From the NCBI GenBank assembly GCA_028023455.1, contig JAQFVV010012398.1, positions 6,350,682 to 6,414,681 on the forward strand: 64,000 nucleotides of DNA, written 5' to 3'. Shown here piece by piece: positions 12,001 to 24,907 of this stretch (position 1 is the stretch's first letter; each line of letters begins with the position of its first letter). Both the position numbers and the translations under genes were made by a program. Below the pieces are notes generated by a model that worked only from the letters and a program-made list of their open reading frames with translations, was not told where the DNA came from and ran no database searches. This DNA is from Epiperipatus broadwayi. Its lineage: Eukaryota > Onychophora > Udeonychophora > Euonychophora > Peripatidae.

Positions 12001-13601
12001 GGAGTCAGATAAGCATTAATTAAGAATAATGTAGGTCCTTATGCTCTAATTCTAAAAGAGTGTGCTTTACTCGAACTAAGTGGATAAGTGTGACCTCTGC
12101 CAGTAACTCATCAAGAATCATGCAGCAAGACAGATAATTATACATTGCGTACTTAGTAAGGACACATCTGCAACTTATACATATATAATGTAAATACATA
12201 AAATTATATTAGCATGCCTTAAAAATAGATAGCGTCCTATTTGCATATCTATACAACCCAGTTCTCAAATTTAGTATTTTAAATATACTATTTAGGGGCT
12301 AAATTAATTAGTAACCTAGTTTAATATTATCACCTGCGTCTCAACATATATAAATCTAAGGAGGACCAAGCATATTTGCAGGGTAATTATGAATAAAACA
12401 TTAAAATATGCTTTGAGAATATCTCCGTGGTTAGTTCCTATGATGTACGAGTTACATATATAAACAGTTATAATTCATAACTATAGTTAAGCAAACTACA
12501 ATTTTAACTAGAGAATGACTGATTATTGTAATATTAATATCCAAAAATTTATCAGTAAAATAATAATATCTCAAAACAGTGAGTGAGAAAGAAATATAAT
12601 AATTCAATTATTTAATATTTATTATAGTGAAGATTTGAAATTATCTTTGCAGATTGATAAGCTAAAATTATACTTATAAATACTCATGGTTTCGAGTTAT
12701 TTGGCATATCAAACACATATAATATTAAAATGATAAAATCATAGAATAAATTCAATAGATTAGAAATAGGCATAAAAGACCGCAGAAAATTATACATTTA
12801 GTTTAAAATCGATTATTTGAGTTTTACATTTTAAAAGAGAATTCAATATCACAAGTTTACAATCAGACAAGATATAAACATTAGCATTTAACAGTTTTCT
12901 TTGCAGATTTTAGGAAAGGTGTTTGGGAAAGGCAGATTTAATAAATAGCTAGCTTTTAAAAGAAAGAATTGAAAGTCACAGTTTATGGACAGAACTCTGA
13001 GTGAAAATTTACCATTCAGTTGTAGTTGACACTTTTGCGATGATTTAAAGTTAATGGAGGTTTTTCCATTGGTTGCTTTGCTGGTGTAGGCATTATATTT
13101 TATCGGACCAAAGTTCTTTTTTATTCCTGGCTAAGGACCAAGAGGTGAGCAATTGCCAGATTACCCCACCATTTTGAAGCTAAAATGGACATGGGTTGTT
13201 TACAATTCACTTATTATATATATGATCAATCTTTGGCAACAAAACTTTAAGTATTCATATTATTCTAACTCTGTCCACCTGTTTATTTTTACAAGCTTGT
13301 CCATAGCTGAAAAGTCCATTTATTTATTTTAGAAAAACATATTTAATTGCTAAAACTTGTTTAGATTTTGTTTTTCCACTCTTTTCTTCCTATTTATTTT
13401 GACAATGCTATAAAATTCTGTGAATTTTGTTATTAACATTTTAGATTTATAAAATCAAGTTCACACTATTTTGGGACTATTGTGTGACCTTATTTTAAGA
13501 GTTGTTTACAAAAAATTAAAAGTTGCTCTGATAATTAGTAGAAAACTAATTTTATTACTATACATGTAGAATAACAATGGAGATGGCTTATATACATATT
13601 A
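9012..13601. other. A+T-rich stretch without recognised genes
   Basis: No gene or known element is supported. TA/TG microsatellite lies at 9043-9071 and further TA tracts near 9975 and 10575. Open stretches at 9801-10165 and 10892-11178 are short and unconvincing. Relative to the surroundings 11180-13200 is plain, with short TA runs and no long repeat noticed. Confidence 0.5.
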
Positions 13602-16600
13602 AAGCGGAATCTGAGATTCAGATTGCGCTTCACAGCCCACTTCCAATCTTCCGCTACCAACCTAAATTCAAACCCTATGCTTGCATATATATTCCACTCA
13701 CTAACACATTTATTTGTATCCTTTTGTTTGAGTTATATTAACTAACATATTTATTAACGAAGATATTGGCATAAATATCTGAATTTAAACATGCAGAATA
13801 AAATTAATAAATGTAGCGTCTGAAAATTCGTATACGCAATAGGGAATGGGGGATTAATTATAATGGACTTATAATGTCAAAATATATTATAATTTCTGTA
13901 TTAATTTGTTTTATAAAAGTTATAATAATTGTTTGTTAATTGCAGCTCAGATATCTACTGATATTGTAGAGACAAAGGTACTGAGTAAATATTTATTGGA
14001 AAAGTTCGTTATATGTAAGTTTATAAAATTGTGTTTTTAAATTATTTTTTGTCATTAAACTATACTTTTCTTTTAAATCCAATATGGAAGATGCGATTGT
14101 AATTAGTCAAAATTAATTAAAAGTGAGAAGCGTAATCTGGTATAATATTCTAACATAACTTTAATTAAAAGTTTCTCTAAAATCAAAAGTAGAAACTAAA
14201 CTTAATTGATTTACTTTTGTTACAAACATTTTCTTTTATCAAAATTAATTAAAGTTTGAATACTTATCTAACAATGGCATCTTCCATCACAATAGGTAAA
14301 AGCTTGTATATGAATTCTTTTGAAAATTAGATTGCAATGACCAATCAGAAAGGGATTCCAAAAATACCGAGGCATGGAATTAATTACGAATTAATTGAGA
14401 GAGTAAGTAAGACAGTCAAGGAGAGCAGTCACCAAGAAAATTTGCGTTGGTTATTTTCAATGTGTACTGAGTAAATCTAAATTGCCTTTCTTGCCATTCG
14501 AGATGGCTTTCCCTGAAATCTGTGCCCTGGATCCCGATACTCATAGACTATACTGATATGCCTGTTCGTTAAATCATAAAATTACTACCTGCCTGAATAA
14601 CTGCTTAACAAACTAGATCTAGTTCTCCGAGGGAATCCGAAATCATCAAAAGAACAGCCAAGTTTGTACAGAGGTAACAATTTCAAATGCTGCTAGACTC
14701 TTAAAGTTACCATGAATAATTTTAACTTTCACCTATCTATTTCTTTAAACATGTTGTAAAGCTTTTATTTGTAAAATTTAATATTAGTTATGAATCAATT
14801 TGTAAAATTCTTACCTTTTTGTTAATTGTAACTCGTTCTCTCTCTATATAACTTAGCTGTAATCTCTCCCACATTAAACCTCTCATGAATAATTATTAAT
14901 TCTTAATTTCACGTCTAAGCGGCAATACTTTATTTTCATTATTATATTTTATACTTTCAGATCCTAAATTATATGTCGATAATTTCCCCCCAGAATCGCA
15001 AATGCTTACGCTATCTCTTTTAATAAAAGAAAACCCTCCTTACTTTTAGAGGGTAATTAATCTAGTATATTTTAAAAAACTTGTTATTCTTAGTATAGCG
15101 GGTGCCTGCCAGTCTGGGGAAATAAAATCAGAATTTGATAATTACTGTCCAGTGTTATTTAAAAAAAAAAAAGTAAAAATCTATTTTCGTAGAAATGTTT
15201 TTTTTTTGGTTAATTAAATAATAGCGCTAACTTCTAAAATCTGCAATTAGATTTTATATGAATTAAATTAATATTACTTTCTTGAAATCAATAGCCACCA
15301 CCGACTTTATATATATTTAATAATACGAAAAGTATTTATTTATTAAAAGCATTCAAAACCAAAGATTTATATTATTTATCCGTTGTGAAAAGTTTATGTG
15401 TAATTTAAAGTAATACAGAAGGGGGGGGATCCTTTAGTTCTATGAGCTCTATTATATTAGCATAAAATGTAATTCTTCCATATCCACGTAATAATCAAAT
15501 CATACCAGTACGCTGGGTTTTTATTAATAAAGATAGGCGATAATTCTTTATTCCTTAGTTAAATATATATATTTATATTAATGCAAGCGTTACCTGTATA
15601 CTGGCCTTTCGTTTTATATATATTTATGCTTCGTTCATTTTACTTCTAATACCAAGGACGTTGGATTTCTTCAGCGTGTGATATTATTGCATAGGGTTCG
15701 CTCTGGCAAAAGTCCAGCCTATGGCAATTCAATAAAGCGCCTTCTTTGTTATTTATGACCCGACCCTGCTGACGTTTGCAGAAAGTCGCCTTCTTTAACG
15801 GTGAATTGAAGCATCTTCTTAGATCTTAGAATAGATCTCTCCATTTGCCATCATACACGTACCGCTCTCCCAGATTTTATTCTCGTTAAAAGCCTATTAA
15901 TTCTCCTAAACCGTACTGTTATGATTATACTAAATGGATTGCCACTGTTTAATATATACTTCATTCGCACTTTCAGATATGACGCTTCTGCCATTACTAT
16001 TATTTCCCAAAGTAGCTTCCCACACACGTTCTTGTATAGCCAATGCAAATAATAATTAAATAAAATTACCCTTATCATCCAACTTAATAAACTTACGTAT
16101 TGGTATGAATGCTGTTATTTTAGTACTGGTGGATTCAAATAATGTTCAGATACCGTAGTCTAGCGCTATTATTAAAAATCTTATGTATCACAGTCCATCG
16201 ATAAATTCTTGACATATAAATAGCCGCAATAGAATAAAGCCATGAATTATTTGTTATTGATGATTAAATATGTTCATTGTATAGGATTGTAAGGGAGGTT
16301 AATGTTGTCCAAGGGAGATAAACACCCATTTTATTTACATTGTAACACCAATAATGTTTGCAATCATATATATTTCAAGTTGATTTAATAAATTTTATAT
16401 CCTTCTAAATATCTAAGTCATTGTTTCATTTATTGATTAGAAATAATTTTGATGTAATATAAAAAGGTTTCCCTTACTAGATGATCGAAAATCGCTAATT
16501 ATAATATTCTAGACATGAACCAAGTTCGAATAAGAGTCTTTTTGTGTCACGACTTTGTGATGCCGGCGGGGTAGGAATAAATTAGATCAGTATCATTGGG

Positions 16601-16736
16601 ATTGTTGCTCATAAGTTGGTAGATCTGGAAAATAGGCAAATAGGGCAGAGTTCATGAATGTTCCTGACCGATTCGTGGTACTTTTGCCTAGATGCTAGAT
16701 CTTGTTATATGAACAGACGAAACCGACCGGTACAAT
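13602..16736 (+). repeat. 3 kb unclassified interspersed repeat, copy A
   Basis: This stretch aligns over its length with 17386-20307 and 46126-49242. Shared landmarks are a start hairpin (13602-13630), a block with CCAATATGGAAGATGC near 14080, a G run near 15421, and an end reading GACCGGTACAAT. No coding capacity is evident. Copy A is the most diverged of the three. It could be a solo LTR of a large element, a non-autonomous DNA element or another non-coding repeat; none of these is proved. Confidence 0.6.
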
Positions 16737-17385
16737 ATGCTATTTCAATAACATAATAATAAAATTGGCTAAAAAAATTAAACTAAAATATTTCAAAATG
16801 AATACATATCTGTAATCTATACATATACTATTAAATTACGGACTTACTGTTCACATATATATATATACGTAATTCCGCATACAGAGTAATTTGAGGTTGT
16901 TTAAATGGTACTCTGAGAGGGTTTAAACCTGGCATAGATAGGTACGGTGGTAAAATATGTGAAACAGGCAGGTGAATAAAACTGACTGTTTCAATATATA
17001 TATATATATGCTCTCTCATTGCATAAATCTTTATTCAGTTTAGTAATTGATGCTTAAGGTTGATAAAAATTAGTTCTTATAAATATGTCTTGAGAAATCG
17101 AAATCAAATACAAATTGTTTTTATATAATTATAGGTATGCATGAGATAGACAGGAAATATAAATAATTAACATTAGTTTGGTTATTTTTATTCTACAAAA
17201 ATGAGAAATAAGGAGTATAATTTAATACTGAACTCTGAATAAAACCATGCATAGATAGAGAAGATTATTAGTGTCATTTGAAGTATATGAGGTTTCGATA
17301 ATTTCTCCTGTCTCTTATCTCTTATGTAAATAATTCACAAGGGGCAATGACTGGTACAATATATATATTATTTATATTATATATT
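16737..17385. other. Spacer between repeat copies A and B
   Basis: TA tracts lie at about 16857-16867 and 16995-17009. The last part contains TGACTGGTACAAT at 17348-17360, a close match to the shared 3' end of the 3 kb repeat, so it may hold a tail fragment of a further copy. The open stretch at 16831-17019 has no recognisable product. Confidence 0.45.
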
Positions 17386-20307
17386 GAAGCAGTTGAGCTT
17401 CATAGTCGTTCATACTCACCAAATTACTAACCCATGTTTGAACTTTATGTTCCCTCCAGCTCCTATATTAATATATATTTATTTTATATATATGTTTGAG
17501 ATGTGTATCTAAAAGATTATAATTTTTTTTACTATTTATTATTAATTCTTTTATTAAAATCAAAATATATTAGGTGTAGCTCAAATATATATATATATAA
17601 CAGGAGCAATTACTAACACTATATTAATTTTACCAAAATTGTTTTTATATTTTTCTTTTAAAAATCCAAGATGGAGTATGCAACTGTTAATTGTCCAAAA
17701 ATAACTAAAAGGATGGAAATTTTATATTATCTAATTTTGGGAAAGGATGTTTAATTAAACTGGGCTAAAAGTAAAAAGGGAAATCCAATTAAAAATGTAT
17801 GCTTTTGCCATTAACATTTTATCAAATCTATTTCTAATCTGGAAATGGATTTGATATGTTTTTGGACAAATTATCTAACAGTTACATCTCCAAAACAATA
17901 GGTGAAGGAAATGAAATTTAAAAAAAAATATTAAAAGCATTCTTCACATACCTGAGGACTGTATATAATGGGCTAATTTTTGACTACCTAGGAGAAAACT
18001 AGTTTGTAGAAAAGCTGTTGTAAAAGGACTCTGGCTATTTTTTTTTCCAAAATGATGGATGAGTAGAAAACTAATCACCTTTCTTGCCTCTTTGCTGGTC
18101 AATCTTGCCTCAAATAATCATCTCACTGATGCCCCAAAATATGATCTAAGAATGTAGGAATGCCTAATGGAAGCTTGCTATTAAAATATTTTAATCCTGT
18201 TAATTTTACCATGCTGGAGCCAAACTTTTAAAATGGCCTCTTTAATATAGCAAGGTAATTAACCTAAGAACCACCTATGAACTTTACCTCTTATTCCTTC
18301 TAAATTAATCTCAATCTCAGCTATCCGGATTTTATTTTAAATTGTTAAATTAAATGGTTTTTTTATTAATTATTAACTGTATTTGCTCTCATACTACTAA
18401 TTTTTTTTTTATACATAAAGTCTGCTCTTATTTCTTTAATCTTGGTGCAGTTCTTTTCTTAATTTTAAGCTGTTTTATTTTATTATTTTTAAGTTGCCAA
18501 TCTAAACAATCTTGTGAGCCTAATATATAAAGTTATTTTCCCTATATACTTAGATCTCCCTGAGTTGAGGTTAATAAAACCCTCCCTTTTGAATTAGATT
18601 TACATATTCTCTTAATTAATATGCTCACCAGATTGCTTCTCAGGTTAACCTAATTACATGATTGTCTTAAAAATATCTTTAAAAGAAGTATATATATATA
18701 TATTCTTTATGTATAATTTTATTAGCCTCAAAAAAGTAACGCTATCAAATATTTTTTATGTCATGCATTTAATTCTGAAAAGGTGATTTTTTTCTCCTTA
18801 TTATTGTTTTTATATTATCTGTATTATAATGCTATACTCTTAATATTTCAAAGACTTGATTATTCTCAAGTTACAAAATTCATGAGGGTGTGATTTCAGT
18901 CTGTTAAATAGCAAGGAAGGGAAGGGGGGTAATTTTTAAAACCTATTTATATTAATTAAATCTTTCCCATATATATTACATAGCATAGTGTTAATTGCTT
19001 AAATTGTAGCATTCTAGTGAGATTCATGTGTTTTAAAATAATGATTTCCATTTCATGTCATTAAAGACAGTATCATACTGTGTTGCTGTTATAAGGCTTC
19101 ATTTATTAAATATTACATGCTTCTAGCTTGGAGGGTTCCATTAAATTTGGACCCATAAACTTTCTTCATGCCTTATTCTGCCGGTAGTTGACTTTCTGGG
19201 GATCATTTTTCGTATAACAGGCCTCTTGCATCAGTCACCCAGAGAACCCTGGATACCATGCCAAGCCTAATTAAACTTCTCTAAGCAGTACCCTAGAAAA
19301 GGGACTCTTAGCCATTTCATTTTTTTTGTTTGGAAGCACGACATCACTTCAGATTCTTCTGCTTTTATATCAGCCCTGCTGCTGTTCCATTAGTATTAAT
19401 TTATTTATTTAATGACCTCATTTCGATGCTGTAATCATAAAATTGTGCTTTGCTTATGTATATATATATGTCTTTCCAATAATAGTCATTAGTTTAATTA
19501 AGAATATTGTTTTTCTTATTTTTTGTAAAAATCCCACCATTGTAATTCATCCCCTTTACTTAAAAGTATACATATTTTTAGAAAACAAAGCGTTCTTTTC
19601 TTTTTAAAGTTTAAATTTAAAGAATAGTTAAAATTATGTTTGCTAATAAAAGATACTTGTTTAAATGTATATTACCTTCCTAAATGTTCACTAATGTTGT
19701 CTTCCATGATTAAACTACTGTTAAATGTATATTTTGATTTTCATGACCAAAACAGTATGAAAATAGGTTGTATAACATGTATAATGATTCCTAGAATGCT
19801 TCATAATTTTTTATGCTCATCATCACCTTTCAGAGCCACCACTAAAGCATTAATCTAAAAGTGTGTAAGTTTGTTTTGCGATCAAATGATTGGCACCTTA
19901 ATCCAACCGACACATATAATATGAAATTTATTCATAAGAGCATTCAAACAAATATATAAGTAATCAATTGTTCATTAAATGTTTTATTAAATTATTTTAT
20001 TATTATTCAAACCACTTATGTAGTTCAAATTATCTTTTCTCTACTTCCATACATTCCAACATATATATGCGTTCTCATTAAATATATCTCATTGTCTCTT
20101 TTGCTCTTCTAATGGGCCAAACTTAAGAATTAATTCTCATGTGCCATCACAATTATGTTATTCATTAGGTGTTCGATCTGGGGCTTGTGAATGGACTCAA
20201 ATCTAGGTTGGTCCCTGACCTAAATCTCGGGCTTGACTGGGTTTGAAGTATGTTTCATTGAGTTCCAGCTCATGTTAGATGGATCAACATATTTTGACCA
20301 GTACAAT
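17386..20307 (+). repeat. 3 kb unclassified interspersed repeat, copy B
   Basis: Copy B starts with a shortened form of the family hairpin (17386-17401) and ends GACCAGTACAAT. It shares with copy C the blocks around ATCCAAGATGG (17666), TCTATTTCTAATCTGG (17828), a G run (18923) and the closing GGTTGGTCCCTGAC (20207). There is no coding region. It abuts the decayed Ty3-type element that begins at about 20314. Confidence 0.7.
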
Positions 20308-20529
20308 ATATATTGTAACAATCAAAATCAATCTGCAGAGATGAATCAACATCAATCACCAGAGAATGCCATTAGATTTACCATGTAGAATTTTCTATTT
20401 GCATTTGCAAATGGTATTATCCTGCATAAACAGGCTTTACTAGATATTTGTACACTGATCATAATAAAAAAATTAAATTTACTAATGAATTTGTATAAGT
20501 ACAAACCCAACAGTTTTGTCTAATCTCAC

Positions 20530-21045
20530 TTTGCCTTCATGTAATTGGCTAGTCCAAATTTACTTTTATCTTGACTAAAATGGACCTTCATAACAATGAA
20601 CCAAAAATTATACATATAGATAACCTGTCCTATGGCAAGAATAGGTCAGTAGGTGATAATTCTTATGGAATCTGAATGCTTTCATTATTGATGGGAATCT
20701 GGCAGTAAATAATCAATCCATTTGGAATTAAGGTCAGATGACTACTATTAAAGCTGAATGGCAGTACACTGATTGTTCACTTTACAGTTAATACACTGAG
20801 GAAAATCCATATTCTGCATTGGAATATGCTAGAACCTAAATCAGACATAAGGCAATCTGCCCGAGTAAGTCAGAAGTAAGTCATAGTAGAGTTGTAGTAC
20901 ATAAACTTATAAGAGCACCTGAAGTCTCTTTCTTCTAGTTGCAAGGTAACTAGAAGCTATACCTAGCCAACATTAGCAGATGGAGGTATAATCATGCAAA
21001 CAGTGTAAATATGCAATTGTTTATTTGTTTCCTTAATAAATATAT
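20530..21045 (+). repeat. 5' LTR remnant of the decayed Ty3-type element
   Basis: This stretch aligns with 23815-24395, from TTTACTTTTATCTTGA to CCTTAATAAATAT. The right copy has extra tandem-like segments around 24110-24250, built from the AGTGTAGTTGGAAGT block, which are reduced here. Divergence is substantial, so the element is old. Confidence 0.6.
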
Positions 21046-21052
21046 AAAAGTA

Positions 21053-21840
21053 TTTAATTAGAAAGTTATCTTTTTTCACATGTGCCTTATATATTTGTAT
21101 AATAGCCAAACAATGTAGTTTTTGACTATAAAGGAATCTCTCAAACCTCAACACAAGATAATAACTTTATAAAGATAAGAGTGGCTACCTTATCTTTAAC
21201 TTAAATTCTTATTTATATAGACCAATCAGGGGCATCTTGATTTGATAGTGTAAAGATATTACTTTTTTCACATTTAAGTTAACTATTTCCTTTCTCAAAT
21301 TAACTTATTTGAAATCTTGCAATTTACAATGAGTTAATATGAAGATCTTTTTAATACAAGTATAGAAACTAATGTAATGTTCTAATCGTTTATTGAGTGC
21401 ACAGACAAGAGATTAAAACCATTCTCTTTCTAATTACATACTGCCTGTGCGTTCCATAAGTAATTAGAAAGTTACATTAGTTTTTATATTTCAATTAAAA
21501 AAATCTTAATATTAATTCATTGTAAATCACAAGATTTCACATAAGTTAACTGGTGAAAGGAAATAGTCAACTTAAATGTGAAGAAAGTTATATCTTTACA
21601 CTCCCAAATCAAGATACTTCAGATTGGCCTATATAAATAAGAATGTAGATTAAAGATAAGACAGCCACTATTATCTTTATATAGTCACTATCTTATGTTG
21701 AGTTTTGAGAGATTCTTTTATAGTGAAAATCTTCATTGTTTGGCTATTATATAAATATTTAAGGTGTATAGGGGAAAAGGTTAAAGTCTTTCTTTTTCTA
21801 ATTACATACTGCCTGTGCATTTGATGAATAATTAGAATAT
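21053..21840. mobile_element. Foldback (palindromic) element inside the Ty3-type element
   Basis: Left arm 21053-21398 is an imperfect reverse complement of right arm 21452-21808. A block with TAATTACATACTGCCTGTGC occurs at 21432-21451 in the centre and again at 21800-21819, so the right side also holds a direct repeat with a period near 366 bases. There is no coding capacity. It resembles a foldback element or a tandem-plus-inverted array like those at 36.7 and 62.7 kb. Confidence 0.55.
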
Positions 21841-22259
21841 TTTTAATGAGTTTGTGTTTATATATTAATTCGTGAGTAAAACAAGTTTGTCATAGTTGAG
21901 AAAATAACAAAAAACATTCGTTATGGCTGGAATTTTTTTTTGAAACAATAAGATCTTGATCCCATAAGTTGTTAGATGTTTTGTCATTAATCTAAAAATT
22001 GACTTCTAATATCATTATTAGCATATCAATAAAAAAAATTAAAAAATCAAATACCAGTGGGTATTTTTAAATAATAAAAGTAGGAACTTCATCTCCCTTC
22101 CCTATGGTTTCTTATTTATCTTTGAAATTTAAAATATTGATAGCTGGTATTATTAGCATGTTAAGAGGGGTAATGGATGGAAATCAGCCATGAGTGGATT
22201 ACTCATTCATTATTAAATAAAAGTGGATTTTTTTTTTCCTCTCATAGCAGAAAAGAAGG

Positions 22260-23330
22260 AAAAATCAAATGGTTAAAATTAGCTTAGTAGAAGAGTTTGA
22301 TCAGGTTATGTTAAAAATTGGCCAAGCTATAAGGATAAAGTATTTTTTGTGTACAGGCTAATCAAATTAAAAAGGAAAACTTAAAATCATCCACTCTGGT
22401 ATCAGTCATTAAATCTCAGGAATATGAGGTTCTTCAAGCAAAGTCTGCTCCTGTGCTTATGGCTAATCTTGATTTTAACAAAGCATTGTCACTACTGACA
22501 AACTTTTTCTGCCCAATATCCTTAATATTTCAGCAATATCAATCTTTACAAACAAGAAAAGTGGAATAAAATCAGAAATTTTTCTGATAAGAACAGAAAA
22601 CTAGCTTTAAAATGCGATTTTAAAGACTTCTTTAATGAAGCTCTGAAAGATTATTTTATTTGTCATAATCTTAGAACTATTAATGAATGCTGATATTACT
22701 TTTGGTCCAGCTATCTCTCAAGTGACTCTAGTAGAATGAGCAGTAAATTAAGCAAGTCAATTGACAAAAATGAACTGTAGCATTAAAATTGTTGAGCAGA
22801 AAACTGGGTCAAATAACTACCCAGTTGACAATAAAAAATAATGCCTGAATAAATTGGCACAATGAATAAAAAATGTTGTAGATGGGATATCATCAAAACA
22901 TAAACACACTGAATGTCCACTCTGACATAGTGTGTAGATTTTGCAAGCATGTTGGTCTCACATAAACTACTTATTTTAAAAGAATACAACAAATTGTTAA
23001 TGACAGAATAAAAAAGCCCATTCCAAAAAGCCAGAAAGGCAATTTAAAATTGAATAAACTAAGTACTTTCACAAACTATGTAAGAGGTTTTGGTTCTGCT
23101 TTCAAATGCAGAATGCAGTGTCCATTCTGTCAATAAAATATGGGGTATCATTAATAAGGAAAATATACATCAGCTACATGCTAGCAGCAAAACAAACACT
23201 GACTATTAAGGCATTCAAATAGCACTCTTGGGTCAGATGAGAGTTAAAGTTAATATGCCTAATAAAACTACATATCTGCTTCTGGTGATATGATCACATG
23301 AATCTATCAATTTATTAGGCTGTGACTGTT
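22260..23330 (+). pseudogene. Broken gag, zinc knuckle and protease tail of Ty3-type element
   Basis: Three separated pieces can be read on the plus strand. Bases 22613-22678 encode CDFKDFFNEALKDYF and a few more residues, the Ty3 Gag block that ends in a run toward Leu-Arg. Bases 22933-22962 encode C-x2-C-x3-G as a damaged zinc knuckle lacking the last ligands. Bases 23227-23328 encode GQMRVKVNM and, after a stop, SINLLGCDC, matching the end of a Ty3 protease region. Frameshifts and stops separate them. RT is absent; the following sequence leads into the right LTR. Confidence 0.6.
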
Positions 23331-23814
23331 CCATCACATATTCTTTGCAATAACTGAAGTGAACTAGTTCACAAAAAAAAAAAATTAAAAAGAGCCACCC
23401 AGGAGTAGCTTTTAATAAAACAGCTTTGAACAGTAAAATAAGTCAAGGTAAATGTGAAAAAAAGCAGGTAAGTGCTTGAGTTCTATGCCTTATATTAAAG
23501 GAAATCACTAGATGAGTTACAGCAGTGGTGATAAAAGTTGAAGGATTACAGTCAGCTGTAATTCAAATAGCTGATGGATAGAAATATCATAGACACAGAA
23601 AACAACAAATCTTAAATTATGTATCTCCAACCACCAGTGAAGAATCACCATCTGCCAGTAATGAGTTACTAGCCAGCAGTGATGAATCTTTAAAATTAAA
23701 AGTTTTCAAATCTACAAATGAAGACAGTGGATGAAGTCATCAACTTGATGAAGCCAGAAAGTGACTAATATGTCACCAAAGCATATGAAGGACAGGGAAT
23801 GTCATTTTCCGTCT

Positions 23815-24395
23815 TATTTAAACTAATTGTCTAGTTCAGATTTACTTTTATCTTGATAGACTTAGCATTCATCACTATGTACCAATAGTTTTCCATGTGG
23901 CCAGAATGGACCAATAGACAATAATACTCAATGAATCAGAATATTTCCATTATGGATGGGGCTCTGGAACTAAATAGTCAATTTATTTGGAGTAAGGGCA
24001 GGAAACTACTATCAAAGCTGAATAGCAGTACATTAGTTGTCCATTATAAAGTTAATGTAGTGAGATAGGTCCACATTCAGAAATTAAAGCTGCTACAACC
24101 TAAATCGGACATGAGACAAGCTGTCAGAGTACAGATGGAAGTGTCACCATAACTACTATCAAGACAGACTGTCATAGTGTAGTTGGAAGTGGTAGTTAAG
24201 TTGGAAGTATCATTATACCTACTCAAAAGGCAGGCTATCAAAGCACAGTTGGAAATGATAGGTAAACTTATAGATGCTCCTGGTCTCAACTAGTTGCAAG
24301 CAACTGAGAAGTTATACCTAGCCAATGGTAGCAGGTGGAGATATAATTGTATAAATAGTGTAAATACTGAATTATACATTTGTTCCTTAATAAAT
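23815..24395 (+). repeat. 3' LTR remnant of the decayed Ty3-type element
   Basis: This is the counterpart of 20530-21045. It contains two to three degenerate copies of a segment around AGTTGGAAGT between 24120 and 24260. It ends at TAATAAATA just before a reversed end of the 3 kb repeat. Confidence 0.6.
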
Positions 24396-24610
24396 ATTGT
24401 ACCGGTCGAAAAACACACATTGATCCAACAAACCCCTGAATACAGGTAAAGTACCTCTAGTCCGACCACGTACAAGATATATAAATCAGGTACATTGTGA
24501 ATTCTGTCCTATTTACCTATATCCCCAGGTCAAAGATCTAATCAATAGCCTTTCTCGATGATACGATCGAATTCCTTTACTTTCACTGTGCCGGCAGCTG
24601 GGTCTTAAAG
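24396..24610 (-). repeat. 3 kb repeat, inverted end fragment D
   Basis: It begins ATTGTACCGGTCG, the reverse complement of the 3' end of the 3 kb repeat. It then matches the reversed end of copy A through CTGTCCTATTTACC and CAAAGATCTAATCAA up to TGCCGGCAGC. Together with copy B ending at 20307 it would have formed a tail-to-tail junction before the Ty3-type element inserted. Confidence 0.6.
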
Positions 24611-24746
24611 CATGAGCTTCAATTTTATTATATTTAAATGAGAACTTGGGTGATTGATTAATAGATATATTTAAAAATCAAAAATTATTTAAAATAAATA
24701 AATAAAATGATTCGAACAACACTGGAAGTTTGGTTTAGTTATATAT
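24611..24746. other. Short spacer before the gag-only LTR element
   Basis: Plain A+T-rich DNA. Its last five bases, TATAT (24742-24746), form the left target duplication of the element that follows. Confidence 0.5.
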
Positions 24747-24870
24747 TGTAACAAACGGGTTCGAATACACGCATATGTAAATATGACATAATTGATAGTG
24801 TTAATGTAGGGACCATGTATAAACAAATAAATAAAAGAATATATGTAAGCGGTCATTCGAACCCGGTTAC
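24747..24870. repeat. Inverted repeat at the 5' end of the LTR
   Basis: TGTAAC-AAA-CGGGTTCGAAT at 24747-24766 pairs with ATTCGAACCCGGTTACA at 24854-24870, leaving only AAA unpaired. The LTR terminus therefore exists twice within 124 bases, in opposite orientations. The right LTR keeps the same structure at 27785-27908. Confidence 0.8.
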
Positions 24871-24899
24871 AAGTAATGTAGATATAGCGTATGTGTGAG

Positions 24900-24907
24900 T
24901 ATAAAAT
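24900..24907 (+). promoter_or_regulatory. TATA box of the gag-only element
   Basis: TATAAAAT lies about 150 bases into the LTR and is repeated at 27938-27945 in the right LTR. With AATAAA at 25713-25718 the transcript would have an R region of about 800 bases. Confidence 0.5.

Larger units (their letters stand above)
20314..24395 (+). mobile_element. Decayed Ty3-type LTR element, pol deleted, interrupted by a palindrome
   Basis: Diverged direct repeats at about 20530-21045 and 23815-24395 act as LTR remnants. They share AGCTGAATRGCAGTACA, CCTAAATCRGACAT, the TAGTTGCAAG block and the closing CCTTAATAAATAT. Between them lie broken gag, zinc-knuckle and protease-tail segments on the same strand, then directly the right LTR, so RT, RNase H and integrase have been lost. 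The left end is placed at TGTAAC (20314) by analogy with other elements here. The start of the right LTR is not clear. The palindrome at 21053-21808 sits at the inner edge of the left LTR. Confidence 0.6.

Noticed and set aside
21543-21573. CTGGTGA followed closely by GAAA in the foldback at 21 kb, resembling a hammerhead core
   Set aside because: No room for stem II and the bases next to the core do not pair; the mirror copy does not preserve the core.
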